64,000 nt of DNA, taken from Myxococcaceae bacterium JPH2 (GTDB taxonomy: Bacteria > Myxococcota > Myxococcia > Myxococcales > Myxococcaceae). The first letter of the stretch is position 1, and each line of letters begins with the position of its first letter. A program made the translations under genes and the position numbers. Location of the stretch: contig JAEMGR010000005.1 in assembly GCA_016458225.1 (NCBI GenBank), forward strand, positions 124,001 to 188,000, written 5' to 3'. Under the pieces are notes generated by a model. That model did not search any database, was not told where the DNA came from, and saw only the letters and a list, made by a program, of their open reading frames with translations. This document shows positions 27,166 to 35,098 of the stretch, piece by piece.

Positions 27166-28113
27166 TCACGTGCCGCCCGAGGCCGGTCCCTGAACAGGGA
27201 CCACCGGGCCGCTCGGAGGATCGACCTGCGCCGCGGAGAAGAAGCGCCGCAGGTCCTCGGGCACGGGCGACTCCACGAGCCACACCTCCCCCGTCCGAGG
27301 ATGGCGCAGTTGCAGGGCCTGAGCGTGCAGCAGGCACCGAGGCGCCGCGACGCCCGCCGCCTGTTTCGCCCCACCGTACCGGGCGTCCCCCAGAATCGGA
27401 GCGCCCAGCGCCGTGAGGTGGGCCCGGAGCTGATGCGTGCGTCCCGTGCGCGGCCACAGCTCCACGAGACAGAACTCCGGCCCCGCATGGAGCGTCTGGA
27501 AGTCCGTCTCGGCTGGCACGCCATTGGCCGAGCGCGTCGCCCGCCAACGACCGGGGCGCGAGGGATCCTTCGAGAGGGGCAGGTCTACCGTGCCGCGCGC
27601 GGGGAGGCCCGGGCCAGTCGCCGCCACGTACCGCTTGCGCGCCTGACCCTCGCGGAACTCCGCAGCCAACGCCGAGGTCGCCCGCGCCGTCTTGCCAAAC
27701 ACCGTCACCCCGGACGTCTCGCGGTCGAGCCGGTGCACCAGCCCCGCCTCACTCCCGAGGTACGTGCTCACCCGGTCCACGAGGCTCTCCCCGACCCGCC
27801 CTTCCGAGGGCTGCGCATTGATGCCCGCGGGCTTGTCCACCGCGATGACCTCCGCGTCCTCGAACAACACCCGCAACTCCGGAGCGGGCGCGGGCGCCGC
27901 GAGGGAGCTCGTGCCCGCCTCCTCCAGCACCACCGTCACCACCTGCCCCACGCTCAGCCGAGTCCCCGGGTCACGTGCCCGCTTGCCGACCACGTACACC
28001 GCTCCCACCTCGACGAGTCGCCGCGCCTCCTCGGGGGACACCCCCAACTCGGAGGCGATGGCGGCCCCCACCGCGAGCCCCGCCTGCTCGACCTTGAACG
28101 TCCGCCGCTTCAC
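27166..28113 (-). CDS. RluA-family 23S rRNA/tRNA pseudouridine synthase
   Basis: 315 residues. An N-terminal S4-type RNA-binding part (about 12-65) precedes the RluA catalytic domain, with HRLDRETSG at 127-135 and catalytic Asp130. Later motifs KRYVA, LWPRTGRTHQLRAHL and GAPILGDARYGG are all typical of RluA/RluC/RluD. It isomerises uridine to pseudouridine in rRNA; which position cannot be told from sequence, so no symbol is given. The start is GTG at 28113 with GGAGG upstream. Transcribed like the giant TPR gene, 134 bp before it. Confidence 0.9.
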   Translation of the reverse strand: MKRRTFKVEQAGLAVGAAIASELGVSPEEARRLVEVGAVYVVGKRARDPGTRLSVGQVVTVVLEEAGTSSLAAPAPAPELRVLFEDAEVIAVDKPAGINAQPSEGRVGESLVDRVSTYLGSEAGLVHRLDRETSGVTVFGKTARATSALAAEFREGQARKRYVAATGPGLPARGTVDLPLSKDPSRPGRWRATRSANGVPAETDFQTLHAGPEFCLVELWPRTGRTHQLRAHLTALGAPILGDARYGGAKQAAGVAAPRCLLHAQALQLRHPRTGEVWLVESPVPEDLRRFFSAAQVDPPSGPVVPVQGPASGGT

Positions 28114-28298
28114 GCGCGACCTCCACGTCCCGGATGGCCGCAGCGCCGAACCCCACAGCTCGGCGAGCGGGCGAACGGGCGCGCATCCGTGACGAGCGCG
28201 GGTGAAGAAGCCATCCCATCGGGCATGAAACGCATGCGGCGCACTCTATGTCCGGAGGACTGCCACGCCTCGGGGTTCCTGTTACCTTGCGCCCCCCC

Positions 28299-29819
28299 AT
28301 GGACCGTCCCCTGCATTCCGTGCGTACGCGGCTGGACGAGTTTCTCGTCGAGCTCGCCACCCTCCAGTACCGGCACGGCGCGGGACTCGCCGCGGACCTC
28401 CCCGTCGCGCGCCTGTACGCCGCCTTCCCCGAACTCTCCGCCCCCGACACGTTCGCCGCCGCCTCCGAGGCGCTCGCCAAGGCAAAGACCCGCGACGATG
28501 CGCTCGCCATCCGCCGCGTCGAGCTGCTGCGAGAGCTCATCGCCACCCAGGTCGAAGAAGGTCTCGCCGCGCGCCCCCGCGAGGCCATCGCTTCACTGGA
28601 GGCCCGCTCGGCCATCCCGGTGGATGACCAGACGCTCGGGCTCGGGGACATCCTGTCCCAGATTCCGCGCGAGTCCGACCGCGTCCGCCGCGGCCTGATG
28701 GAGCGCGCCGCCGGGCACTTCCTCTGGGAGAACCGAGGCCGCTACGGGGACCGCCACGAAGCCGCCCTCCGCGTGGCGGAGCGACTGGGTGCGCGGAACT
28801 ACCTCGCCCTGCGCCAGGACGTCACCGGCATCGATACGACCAAGCTGGCGGAGGCCGCCGAGGAGACGCTCCGCCGCACCGAGGACGCGTATCGCGACGT
28901 GCTCGGCTACGCGCTGCGGAAGCTGGAGCCCAACCTGCGCGCCCTGCCCGGCGGGGATGCGCGCCGCCACGACGTCCAGGCCACGATGCGCGTCCCGTGG
29001 ATGGACCCCTACTTCCGCCGCGAGGACACCTTCCCCGCCGTGACGCGCTGGCTCGGGGACTGGGGCTTCCACCCCAGCGCCGAGGGCCGCATCCTCATCG
29101 ACGACGAGGAGCGTCCGGGCAAGGCGTCCCGCCCCTTCGTCGTCGCGGTGCGCGTCCCGAGCGAGCTTCGGCTGGTGCTCCAGCGCCAGGGCGGAATGGA
29201 GCCCCTGGGCAGCCTCCTGCACGAGATGGGACACGCGCAGCACCTGGCCCACGTGGACGCGGACGCGTCCGTGGAGCTGCGCCGGCTGGGGGATGCCTCC
29301 ATCACCGAGGCCTACGCGACGACCTTCGAGCGACTGCTGCTGTCCCCCGGCTGGCTCAAGCGCTACCTGGGCCTGCCGTCCTCCACCGCGCAGGACGCCG
29401 CGAGGATGGCGGCGTTCCAGGCGCTGGCCGTCCTGCGCCGGCATTGCGCGAAGCTCGGCTACGAGCTGTCACTCGCCACGCGAGGCCCCTCACCCGACCT
29501 CGCGGATGAGTACGTGGTCGGACAACGCCGCGCGCTCTTCGCCGAGGCGCACCGTGGCTTCTTCCTGCATGACGTGGATCCGCAGCTCTACGTCGCGCGC
29601 TACCTGCGGGCCTGGGCTCTGGAGACCCGGCTCACCGCCTCACTGACCGAGCGCTTCGACGACGACTTCTGGCGCAACCCCTCGGCACGAAGCTGGCTCC
29701 AGGGGTTGTTCAAGCGCGGTGGCCAGACCGATGCAGACAGCCTGGCCACGGAGCTCTCGGGCACGCCGATGGCCCTGCCCGAGGCGGGAGCACGCCTCGT
29801 GGCCATCCTCAACCGGTAG
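28299..29819 (+). CDS. M3-like (oligoendopeptidase-type) zinc metallopeptidase
   Basis: 506 residues, mostly helical. The zinc motif HEMGH at 308-312 is followed 25 residues later by Glu337 (ASITEAYAT), giving the gluzincin HExxH-x(n)-E arrangement of thimet/oligoendopeptidase F (M3) enzymes. The length is shorter than the usual 560-680 and the N-terminal half diverges, so it is a distant family member. No signal peptide, so probably a cytoplasmic peptidase. ATG 28299 is preceded by TTACCT at 11 nt and a run of C with no Shine-Dalgarno; an in-frame start at 28248 is possible but adds an unconserved 17 residues. Divergent from the pseudouridine synthase. Confidence 0.8.
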   Translation: MDRPLHSVRTRLDEFLVELATLQYRHGAGLAADLPVARLYAAFPELSAPDTFAAASEALAKAKTRDDALAIRRVELLRELIATQVEEGLAARPREAIASLEARSAIPVDDQTLGLGDILSQIPRESDRVRRGLMERAAGHFLWENRGRYGDRHEAALRVAERLGARNYLALRQDVTGIDTTKLAEAAEETLRRTEDAYRDVLGYALRKLEPNLRALPGGDARRHDVQATMRVPWMDPYFRREDTFPAVTRWLGDWGFHPSAEGRILIDDEERPGKASRPFVVAVRVPSELRLVLQRQGGMEPLGSLLHEMGHAQHLAHVDADASVELRRLGDASITEAYATTFERLLLSPGWLKRYLGLPSSTAQDAARMAAFQALAVLRRHCAKLGYELSLATRGPSPDLADEYVVGQRRALFAEAHRGFFLHDVDPQLYVARYLRAWALETRLTASLTERFDDDFWRNPSARSWLQGLFKRGGQTDADSLATELSGTPMALPEAGARLVAILNR

Positions 29820-29833
29820 GGGGTCGAGCCCCC
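29819..29833. terminator. Short G/C hairpin between convergent genes
   Basis: GGGGG-TCGAG-CCCCC overlaps the M3-like gene's stop codon, then ACTTCTTCTT on the plus strand. Only 19 bp separate the two convergent genes. A weak candidate terminator for the plus-strand gene. Confidence 0.35.
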
Positions 29834-29838
29834 GGGGA

Positions 29839-30177
29839 CTACTTCTTCTTGCCGCGCAGCGCGCGGACAATCTTGTCCTTGGTGGGGTTCGCGGCAGCCT
29901 TGGGCGCGGCCACCGTCGCCTTGGGGGCGGTGGCGCGAGCCTGAGCGGCGCGCGCGCGCATCGCCTTCATGAGCTGCATCTCGATGACGAGCAGCTCGTC
30001 CGCCAACTCCTCGTTGTTGCCCGCAGCGCGCGGGAGCGGCGCGCGGGTGCTGGAGGCACCAGCGCCATGCCGCATGCGCAGGGCCTTCTCCTCCTCGGCC
30101 GTCAGCGTGGTCGACTTCTCCAGCGCTGCCTTGACCTCCTTGGCCGTCACCGTGCTACTTCCGACCTTGCGCTCCAT
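29839..30177 (-). CDS. Small basic hypothetical protein
   Basis: 112 residues from ATG 30177, chosen because AAGGGAGCGGAG lies just upstream; a longer frame reaches 30324 but without a ribosome site. Two amphipathic helices (KEVKAALEKSTTLTAEEEKAL; NEELADELLVIEMQLMKAMRAR) are followed by a Lys/Ala/Pro tail ending ALRGKKK. This shape suggests a nucleic-acid-associated or DNA-compacting helper, but there is no known domain. I do not recognise a family. Confidence 0.65.
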   Translation of the reverse strand: MERKVGSSTVTAKEVKAALEKSTTLTAEEEKALRMRHGAGASSTRAPLPRAAGNNEELADELLVIEMQLMKAMRARAAQARATAPKATVAAPKAAANPTKDKIVRALRGKKK

Positions 30178-30325
30178 CTCCGCTCCCTTGCTTGTTCGCG
30201 CCTGAACACCCGAGCATGTCGGATGCGTCCGAGCCGCAACCGTCGAGGATTGTAGAGGACGCAAGAGGACGGTCAAATTTTCTTCCAACAGGTCGAAGCC
30301 ACGCTGTAGCGACAGGTCTCGCACA

Positions 30326-30850
30326 CTACAAGTGAAGGCCCAGACCCAGGTACAGGGAGCCCAACACCTGACGTTCCCCTGAGAACGGCTCTCCGCGCGC
30401 GGACACGTTCTGGTAGCGCGCCTCGGCGGACAGGAAGAGTTGCCCGCCCAGTTCCAGGCCCACGCCCGCGCTCAGCTCGGCCCCCATCTGGAGCACGCGG
30501 GGGGCCGCTGACTCGGACCGGGCGTGCGCGACCAGCAGGGTCGCCCCCAGCCCCAGGTAGGGGCGAATCGGCGCATCCCCCAGCGGCGCCCAGCGCAGGG
30601 GCAGGGGCGTGGCCTCGGTGAGCAGTCGGCAGGAGGACACATGCCCTCCCATCTCCAGCATCGAGCCGGACTTGCGGTAGGCCCAGCCCAGCCCCGCGCT
30701 GAGCCCCGAGACCTGGGTCCGCGAGGGCCCACGCAGCACGAAGCCCCCGACAGGCGCCAGGGTGAGGTCCACGCCCCGCTCCGAGGCCGCGCGCGCGGGC
30801 AGCGCCAGCAGCACACCACCGCAGAGCAGCAAGCCGGAGCGCCAGGACAT
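30326..30850 (-). CDS. Small outer-membrane beta-barrel protein
   Basis: 174 residues. A signal peptide with cleavage near ARA (about residue 21) is followed by alternating strands ending in LGSLYLGLGLHL, a typical last barrel strand. Gly/Leu alternation (GLSAGLGWAYR, YLGLGATLLVAHA) fits an 8-stranded OmpA/OmpW-like barrel. No catalytic motif. Lies between the small basic protein and the lipoprotein gene, all on the minus strand. Confidence 0.65.
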   Translation of the reverse strand: MSWRSGLLLCGGVLLALPARAASERGVDLTLAPVGGFVLRGPSRTQVSGLSAGLGWAYRKSGSMLEMGGHVSSCRLLTEATPLPLRWAPLGDAPIRPYLGLGATLLVAHARSESAAPRVLQMGAELSAGVGLELGGQLFLSAEARYQNVSARGEPFSGERQVLGSLYLGLGLHL

Positions 30851-30970
30851 GCCCCCGGCCAGAGCAAGCGCGAGGCCAGGGCGAGTCTCCCAGGAGACTC
30901 AAGCCTCTGGCCCGCTGCCTCGCGACGCCCGCCAGACCGCCGCGTCAGGGCAGCCAGGCGGGCACGCCGC

Positions 30971-32014
30971 TCAGTTTCCGTCGTCCTCGTCGGGCTGCTC
31001 GGCCCCTTCGCCGCCCGAGGCAGGAGTCCCCGTGGCGTCCCCGGGCTTGGAGCGCGGCATGCCGAAGTGGTCCAGCGCGTCCGCGATGCCCTGCGGCTTG
31101 TCCGCGTCCGGGAGGAAGTCCTGGGGCGGCTGGAGGCGAGGGTCCTGCCCCACCTCCGTCAGCGTGGACTCCAGCGTCATGCGCAGCTCGGCGGCCTCGG
31201 GCGTCTTCTCGGAGGGCACGCCGATGCGGCCATCCAGGCGCGCCTTCAGGACGACCGAGGTGTCCTTGTCCACCAACACCTCGCCATCCAGCGAGCGCGG
31301 CAGGCGGTGGGCGAAGAAGTTGGCGCGGCGCTTCGAGGTCTCGTCCACGCCGTTCTTGGGCGCGAACAGGGCCGGCAGCTTCTGCGCCGGGCCGGAATCG
31401 ACAGAGGGCCCCAGGGACACGGTGTACTTCCAGGCCGTGCGCCCCTCGTAGGAGACGGTGCCCTCGGGCGTGAGCTTCATGCGGCCCTGGAAGAGGCTGT
31501 CGAAGTCGCGGATGGCGCCGGTCAGCTCCGTGCGGGTGCGCTCGGCCATGCCGCGGTCGCGCAGACGCTGGCGGAACGGGCCGTAGCGGTTCTTGGCGAA
31601 GACCTGCCCGCCTACCCGCATGACCTCGAGCCCCTGGTCTCGCGAGTTCTCCAGGACCCCGTCGAAGTCACCGCTGACGCCCCCGCGGCCGGCGCGGAAG
31701 GTGCGGGTCTCGGTGAGCTTCACCGGGTTGGCGCTGTTGGGGCCGCCCCACTCGTAGCTGACGGTGGCCTGGTAGCGATGGGGGCCGATTCGCTCGGTGA
31801 CCTCGGCGGCGTCCATGCCGAGGATGCGGCGGGCGACCCGAGGGTTTTCCGCGACGTCTTCCGGAGGAAGGCTCTGCTGAGCGGACGCGACCACCTTGGG
31901 CGGGTCTTCCGGCGAGAAGATGCGGGCCTTGGCAGCCTTGTCGACCGGGTCGGTGCAGCCCACGGCGGCCAGCGCCAGGGCAAGGGTGACGGTGGACTGG
32001 GTGAACCGACTCAC
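30971..32014 (-). CDS. Predicted lipoprotein of unknown function
   Basis: 347 residues. The start is GTG 32014 after GGAGGA; the frame is open far upstream, but that region codes for the opposite-strand DUF2058 gene. The signal peptide MSRFTQSTVTLALALAAVGC ends in lipobox Cys20. The mature part is a mix of strands (YQATVSYEWGG, RTAWKYTVSLGPS, GEVLVDKDTSVVLKARLDG) reminiscent of LolA/LolB-like or LpqH-like lipid-carrier folds, with a Gly/Glu/Asp tail. No known family was recognised. Divergent from the DUF2058 gene. Confidence 0.72.
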   Translation of the reverse strand: MSRFTQSTVTLALALAAVGCTDPVDKAAKARIFSPEDPPKVVASAQQSLPPEDVAENPRVARRILGMDAAEVTERIGPHRYQATVSYEWGGPNSANPVKLTETRTFRAGRGGVSGDFDGVLENSRDQGLEVMRVGGQVFAKNRYGPFRQRLRDRGMAERTRTELTGAIRDFDSLFQGRMKLTPEGTVSYEGRTAWKYTVSLGPSVDSGPAQKLPALFAPKNGVDETSKRRANFFAHRLPRSLDGEVLVDKDTSVVLKARLDGRIGVPSEKTPEAAELRMTLESTLTEVGQDPRLQPPQDFLPDADKPQGIADALDHFGMPRSKPGDATGTPASGGEGAEQPDEDDGN

Positions 32015-32123
32015 GACTCCTCCACAGCGGGACGGACGGCGGGAGCGGCAAGTTACGTGGCGCCTACAGGTGCGGCAAGCGATGGCTTGCATGCGGCCGT
32101 GCAAGGGATAGAACGCCCAACCC

Positions 32124-32912
32124 ATGCAGAACCTGCGCGACAAGTTGTTGAAGGCGGGCCTTGTCTCCGAGGAGCAGGCCAAGAAGAGCGACGCGCCGTC
32201 CCAGACGAGCCGTCGCCCGGCGCCTTCCTCGGAGAGCCACGGGGCGCCCTCGGGCCGTCCCCCGGCCCGCCGCGACCGTGATGAGAACCGGACAGCCGGC
32301 GGCCCGCCCCGCCGCGAGGGTGGCGGTGGACCGCCGCGCCGCGACGGAGGCCGTCCCCCGTACCACGGAGGCTCGGGGGGCCGTCCCGCCGCCGCGACGA
32401 CGGCGTCCGAGAAGCCCATCCCCAAGCTGCCCCCCATGCCGGGCTCCAAGGCCTACCAGCGCGCCGAGTCCAAGAAGCAGGTGGAGCTGGACCGCGCCCT
32501 CCGAGAGCTGGTGCTTGGAAACCAGGTGCCACTGGAGGCGGGCGAGACGGCGTTCTACTTCATGACCCGCAAGGGCAAGCTGCGCCGCCTGGAGCTGAGC
32601 CCCGCCCAGGCCAAGCAGCTCGAGGATGGCGAGCTGGGCGTCGTCGAGCGTCCGGAGCCCGCGCAGATCGAGCACTCGCTGGTGCCCGCGTCGTCGGCGA
32701 CGCAGATGTACGCGCTGTCGAAGAAGTCGGTGCGCTTCCTCAACCGCAAGGAAGACCCCGTCGGCTTCATGAACGACGAGGAGCTCAAGGCCCGGCAGGA
32801 CGCCGAGGCGGCTGGAACCGCCCCGGAGATTCCCGACGAGCCCGAGTCCACTGACGAGTCCAGTGAGTCGCCCGCGTCCGACGAGGACACCTCCGGCGGC
32901 AGCACCCCGTAA
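32124..32912 (+). CDS. DUF2058 family (YaiL-like) protein
   Basis: 262 residues. The N-terminus MQNLRDKLLKAGLVSEEQAK is the hallmark of DUF2058 proteins such as E. coli YaiL, annotated as nucleoprotein/polynucleotide-associated. An Arg/Gly/Pro-rich linker (about 28-100) resembles RGG-type RNA-binding tails and is an addition not present in YaiL. The conserved C-terminal half (about 105-215) includes FYFMTRKGKLRRLELSPAQAKQLEDGELGVV. An acidic Glu/Ser tail ends the protein. A role in RNA binding is inferred from composition and family. ATG 32124 has TAGAAC 9 nt upstream and no Shine-Dalgarno. Confidence 0.8.
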   Translation: MQNLRDKLLKAGLVSEEQAKKSDAPSQTSRRPAPSSESHGAPSGRPPARRDRDENRTAGGPPRREGGGGPPRRDGGRPPYHGGSGGRPAAATTASEKPIPKLPPMPGSKAYQRAESKKQVELDRALRELVLGNQVPLEAGETAFYFMTRKGKLRRLELSPAQAKQLEDGELGVVERPEPAQIEHSLVPASSATQMYALSKKSVRFLNRKEDPVGFMNDEELKARQDAEAAGTAPEIPDEPESTDESSESPASDEDTSGGSTP

Positions 32913-32990
32913 ACCCACCCCTGCCCCCCGCTCCCCGAGCCCGCATGACGGACGCTCGGCGCGGGGGGTGGGCCTCCCGTCGCGTCCGCG

Positions 32991-34172
32991 TCAGTTGAAC
33001 GCGTCGATGCCGGTGATGGCCTTGCCGAGCACCAACGTGTGCACCTCGTGGGTGCCCTCGTAGGTGAAGACGCTCTCCAGGTTGAGCATGTGCCGGATGG
33101 GCGGATAGTCGTCCGTGATGCCGTTGGCGCCGTAGATGCTCCGGGCCACGCGCGCGATGTCCAACGCGCTCTTCACGTTGTTGCGCTTGGCCAGGCTCAC
33201 CATGACGGGCGTGCTCTTGCCCTCGTCCTTGAGCCGCGCGAGCCGCAGGCCCACGAGCTGCGCCTTGACGATCTCCTGGAGCATGTCCGCCAGCTTCTCC
33301 TGCGTGAGCTGGTAGCTGGCGATGGAGCGACCATCGAACTGGACGCGGGACTGCGCGTATTCGCGCGCGCCCTCGAAGCACGCGATGGCGGCCCCGGTGA
33401 CGGCGAACGCGATGCCGAGGCGCGCGTTGTTCAGACACGACAGTGGCCCCTTGAGGCCCACCACGCCGGGCAGCACGTTGCTCGCGGGCACGCGCACATC
33501 CTGGAAGGACAGCTCGCTGGTGACGGAGGCGCGCAGGGAGAACTTGCCGGGGATCTCCCGAGCGGTGAAGCCCGGCATGCCCTTCTCCACCAGGAAGCCG
33601 CGCACGGACTCGGGGCCTCCGTCATCCGTCTTGGCCCAGACGATGGCCACGTCGGCGATGGCGCCGTTGGTGATCCACGCCTTGGAGCCATTGAGGACGT
33701 AGTGGTCGCCGTCCTTGCGCGCGCGGGTGCGCATGCCGCCCGGGTTCGAGCCGAAGTCGGACTCGGTGAGGCCGAAGCAGCCGATGCGCTCGCCGCGCGC
33801 CATGGCGGGCAGGAAGCGCTGCTTCTGCTCCTCGCTGCCGTAGGCATGGATGGGGAACATGCAGAGCGAGCCCTGCACCGACGCGAACGAGCGCAGTCCC
33901 GAGTCCCCTCGCTCCAGTTCCTGGAGGATGAGGCCGTAGGTGACCGTGTTCATGCCCGCGCAGCCATGGCCCTGGAGGTTGGCGCCCAACACGCCGAGTT
34001 CCGCCAGGCGCGGCACGAGGTGCGCGGGGAAGGTGCCCTCACGGAAGTGCTTCCCGATGATGGGCAGGACCTCGGCGTCGACGAAGCGGGCCACGGTGTC
34101 GCGCGCGGCCTTCTCCTCAGCGGACAGCAGGTCGTCGATCCGAAACAGGTCGGTGATGTCAGCGCGGGGCAT
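32991..34172 (-). CDS. Acyl-CoA dehydrogenase, glutaryl-CoA dehydrogenase type
   Basis: 393-residue FAD enzyme of the acyl-CoA dehydrogenase family. FGLTESDFGSNPGGM and KAWITNGAIADVAIVWAK are FAD/substrate-site signatures; RSIYGANGITDDYP and the end TYEGTHEVHTLVLG place the catalytic base at Glu372, the position used by glutaryl-CoA dehydrogenases. Overall spacing matches GcdH, which oxidatively decarboxylates glutaryl-CoA to crotonyl-CoA in lysine/tryptophan breakdown; other short-chain acyl-CoAs remain possible. Divergent from a short-chain reductase with a 60-bp gap, which may act on related CoA or ACP thioesters. Confidence 0.9.
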   Translation of the reverse strand: MPRADITDLFRIDDLLSAEEKAARDTVARFVDAEVLPIIGKHFREGTFPAHLVPRLAELGVLGANLQGHGCAGMNTVTYGLILQELERGDSGLRSFASVQGSLCMFPIHAYGSEEQKQRFLPAMARGERIGCFGLTESDFGSNPGGMRTRARKDGDHYVLNGSKAWITNGAIADVAIVWAKTDDGGPESVRGFLVEKGMPGFTAREIPGKFSLRASVTSELSFQDVRVPASNVLPGVVGLKGPLSCLNNARLGIAFAVTGAAIACFEGAREYAQSRVQFDGRSIASYQLTQEKLADMLQEIVKAQLVGLRLARLKDEGKSTPVMVSLAKRNNVKSALDIARVARSIYGANGITDDYPPIRHMLNLESVFTYEGTHEVHTLVLGKAITGIDAFN

Positions 34173-34218
34173 GAGTGCGGTGCTTAACGTCGCGCTCCGA
34201 CGTCGTCAAACGCCCGGG

Positions 34219-34224
34219 TATGCT
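34219..34224 (+). promoter_or_regulatory. Candidate -10 hexamer of the reductase gene at 34233
   Basis: TATGCT, 8 nt before ATG 34233; no Shine-Dalgarno. The divergent acyl-CoA dehydrogenase has TTAAGC 9 nt before its own start. Confidence 0.4.
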
Positions 34225-34232
34225 GCGCGCCC

Positions 34233-34997
34233 ATGGCTCCAGAGACGATGAAGACGGTGGTGGTGACGGGCGCCAGTCGAGGCATCGGTCGCGCGGTGGC
34301 GCTCACCTTCGCCCGCGCGGGATACGGCGTGTGGGCGCTCGCCCGCTCGGAGGAGGCGCTGAAGTCCTTGCGCGCCGAGGGCGGCGAGGCCATCCGCACG
34401 CGGGCCGTGGACGTGGCGGATGAGTCCGCGCTGCTGGCCGCCTGTCAGGCCATCCTGGCCACGGGAACGCCGCGTGTCCTGGTGAACAACGCGGGCATCA
34501 CGGTGTCGGCGCCGCTGACGAAGACGCGGACCGAGGACCTGGCCAAGGTGATGGCCGTGAACGTGACGGCGCCCTTCATCCTCTGTCGCGAGCTGATGCC
34601 CGCGATGGCGTCGGCCGGTGGAGGCCGCGTCATCAACATCGGCTCCATCGCGGCCGTGCGCGGAGCGAAGTACACGTCCGCTTACTGCGCGTCCAAGCAC
34701 GCCCTGCTGGGTCTCACGCGGGCGCTCGCGGTGGAGTACGCGCGCAAGCAGGTGACGGTGAACAACGTCAACCCGGGCTGGGTGGAGACGGACATGTTCG
34801 CCTCGGCGACCTCGGCCATCACCCAGTCCACGGGCCGCTCGCCCGAGCAGGCCCGCGAGGCGCTCGCGTCGATGAACGCCATGGGACGCATCATCCAGCC
34901 TGAAGAGGTCGCGGCGCTGTGCCTGTTCCTCGCCTCGGACGCGGCGGCCGGCATCACCGGCGCGGCCTACGCCATCGACGGCGGAGAAGTGGGCTGA
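34233..34997 (+). CDS. Short-chain dehydrogenase/reductase (FabG-like)
   Basis: 254-residue classical SDR. Cofactor motif TGASRGIG at 12-19, NNAG at 85-88 and the catalytic residues Ser138, Tyr151, Lys155 (YCASK) are intact; PGWVETDMF follows. It most resembles 3-oxoacyl-ACP reductases and 3-hydroxyacyl-CoA dehydrogenases (NADP(H)/NAD(H)). The divergent acyl-CoA dehydrogenase suggests acyl-thioester metabolism, but the substrate is not determined. A second ATG five codons in is an alternative start. Confidence 0.88.
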   Translation: MAPETMKTVVVTGASRGIGRAVALTFARAGYGVWALARSEEALKSLRAEGGEAIRTRAVDVADESALLAACQAILATGTPRVLVNNAGITVSAPLTKTRTEDLAKVMAVNVTAPFILCRELMPAMASAGGGRVINIGSIAAVRGAKYTSAYCASKHALLGLTRALAVEYARKQVTVNNVNPGWVETDMFASATSAITQSTGRSPEQAREALASMNAMGRIIQPEEVAALCLFLASDAAAGITGAAYAIDGGEVG

Positions 34998-35098
34998 CGG
35001 CAAGCTCCGGAGGCGCGGACGAATCGCGCCTCAACTCCGAATGAGAAGCAGGGCCGCATCTCTCCGCGCGGACGGGAGAGGCGTTCCGCGCGCGTCGC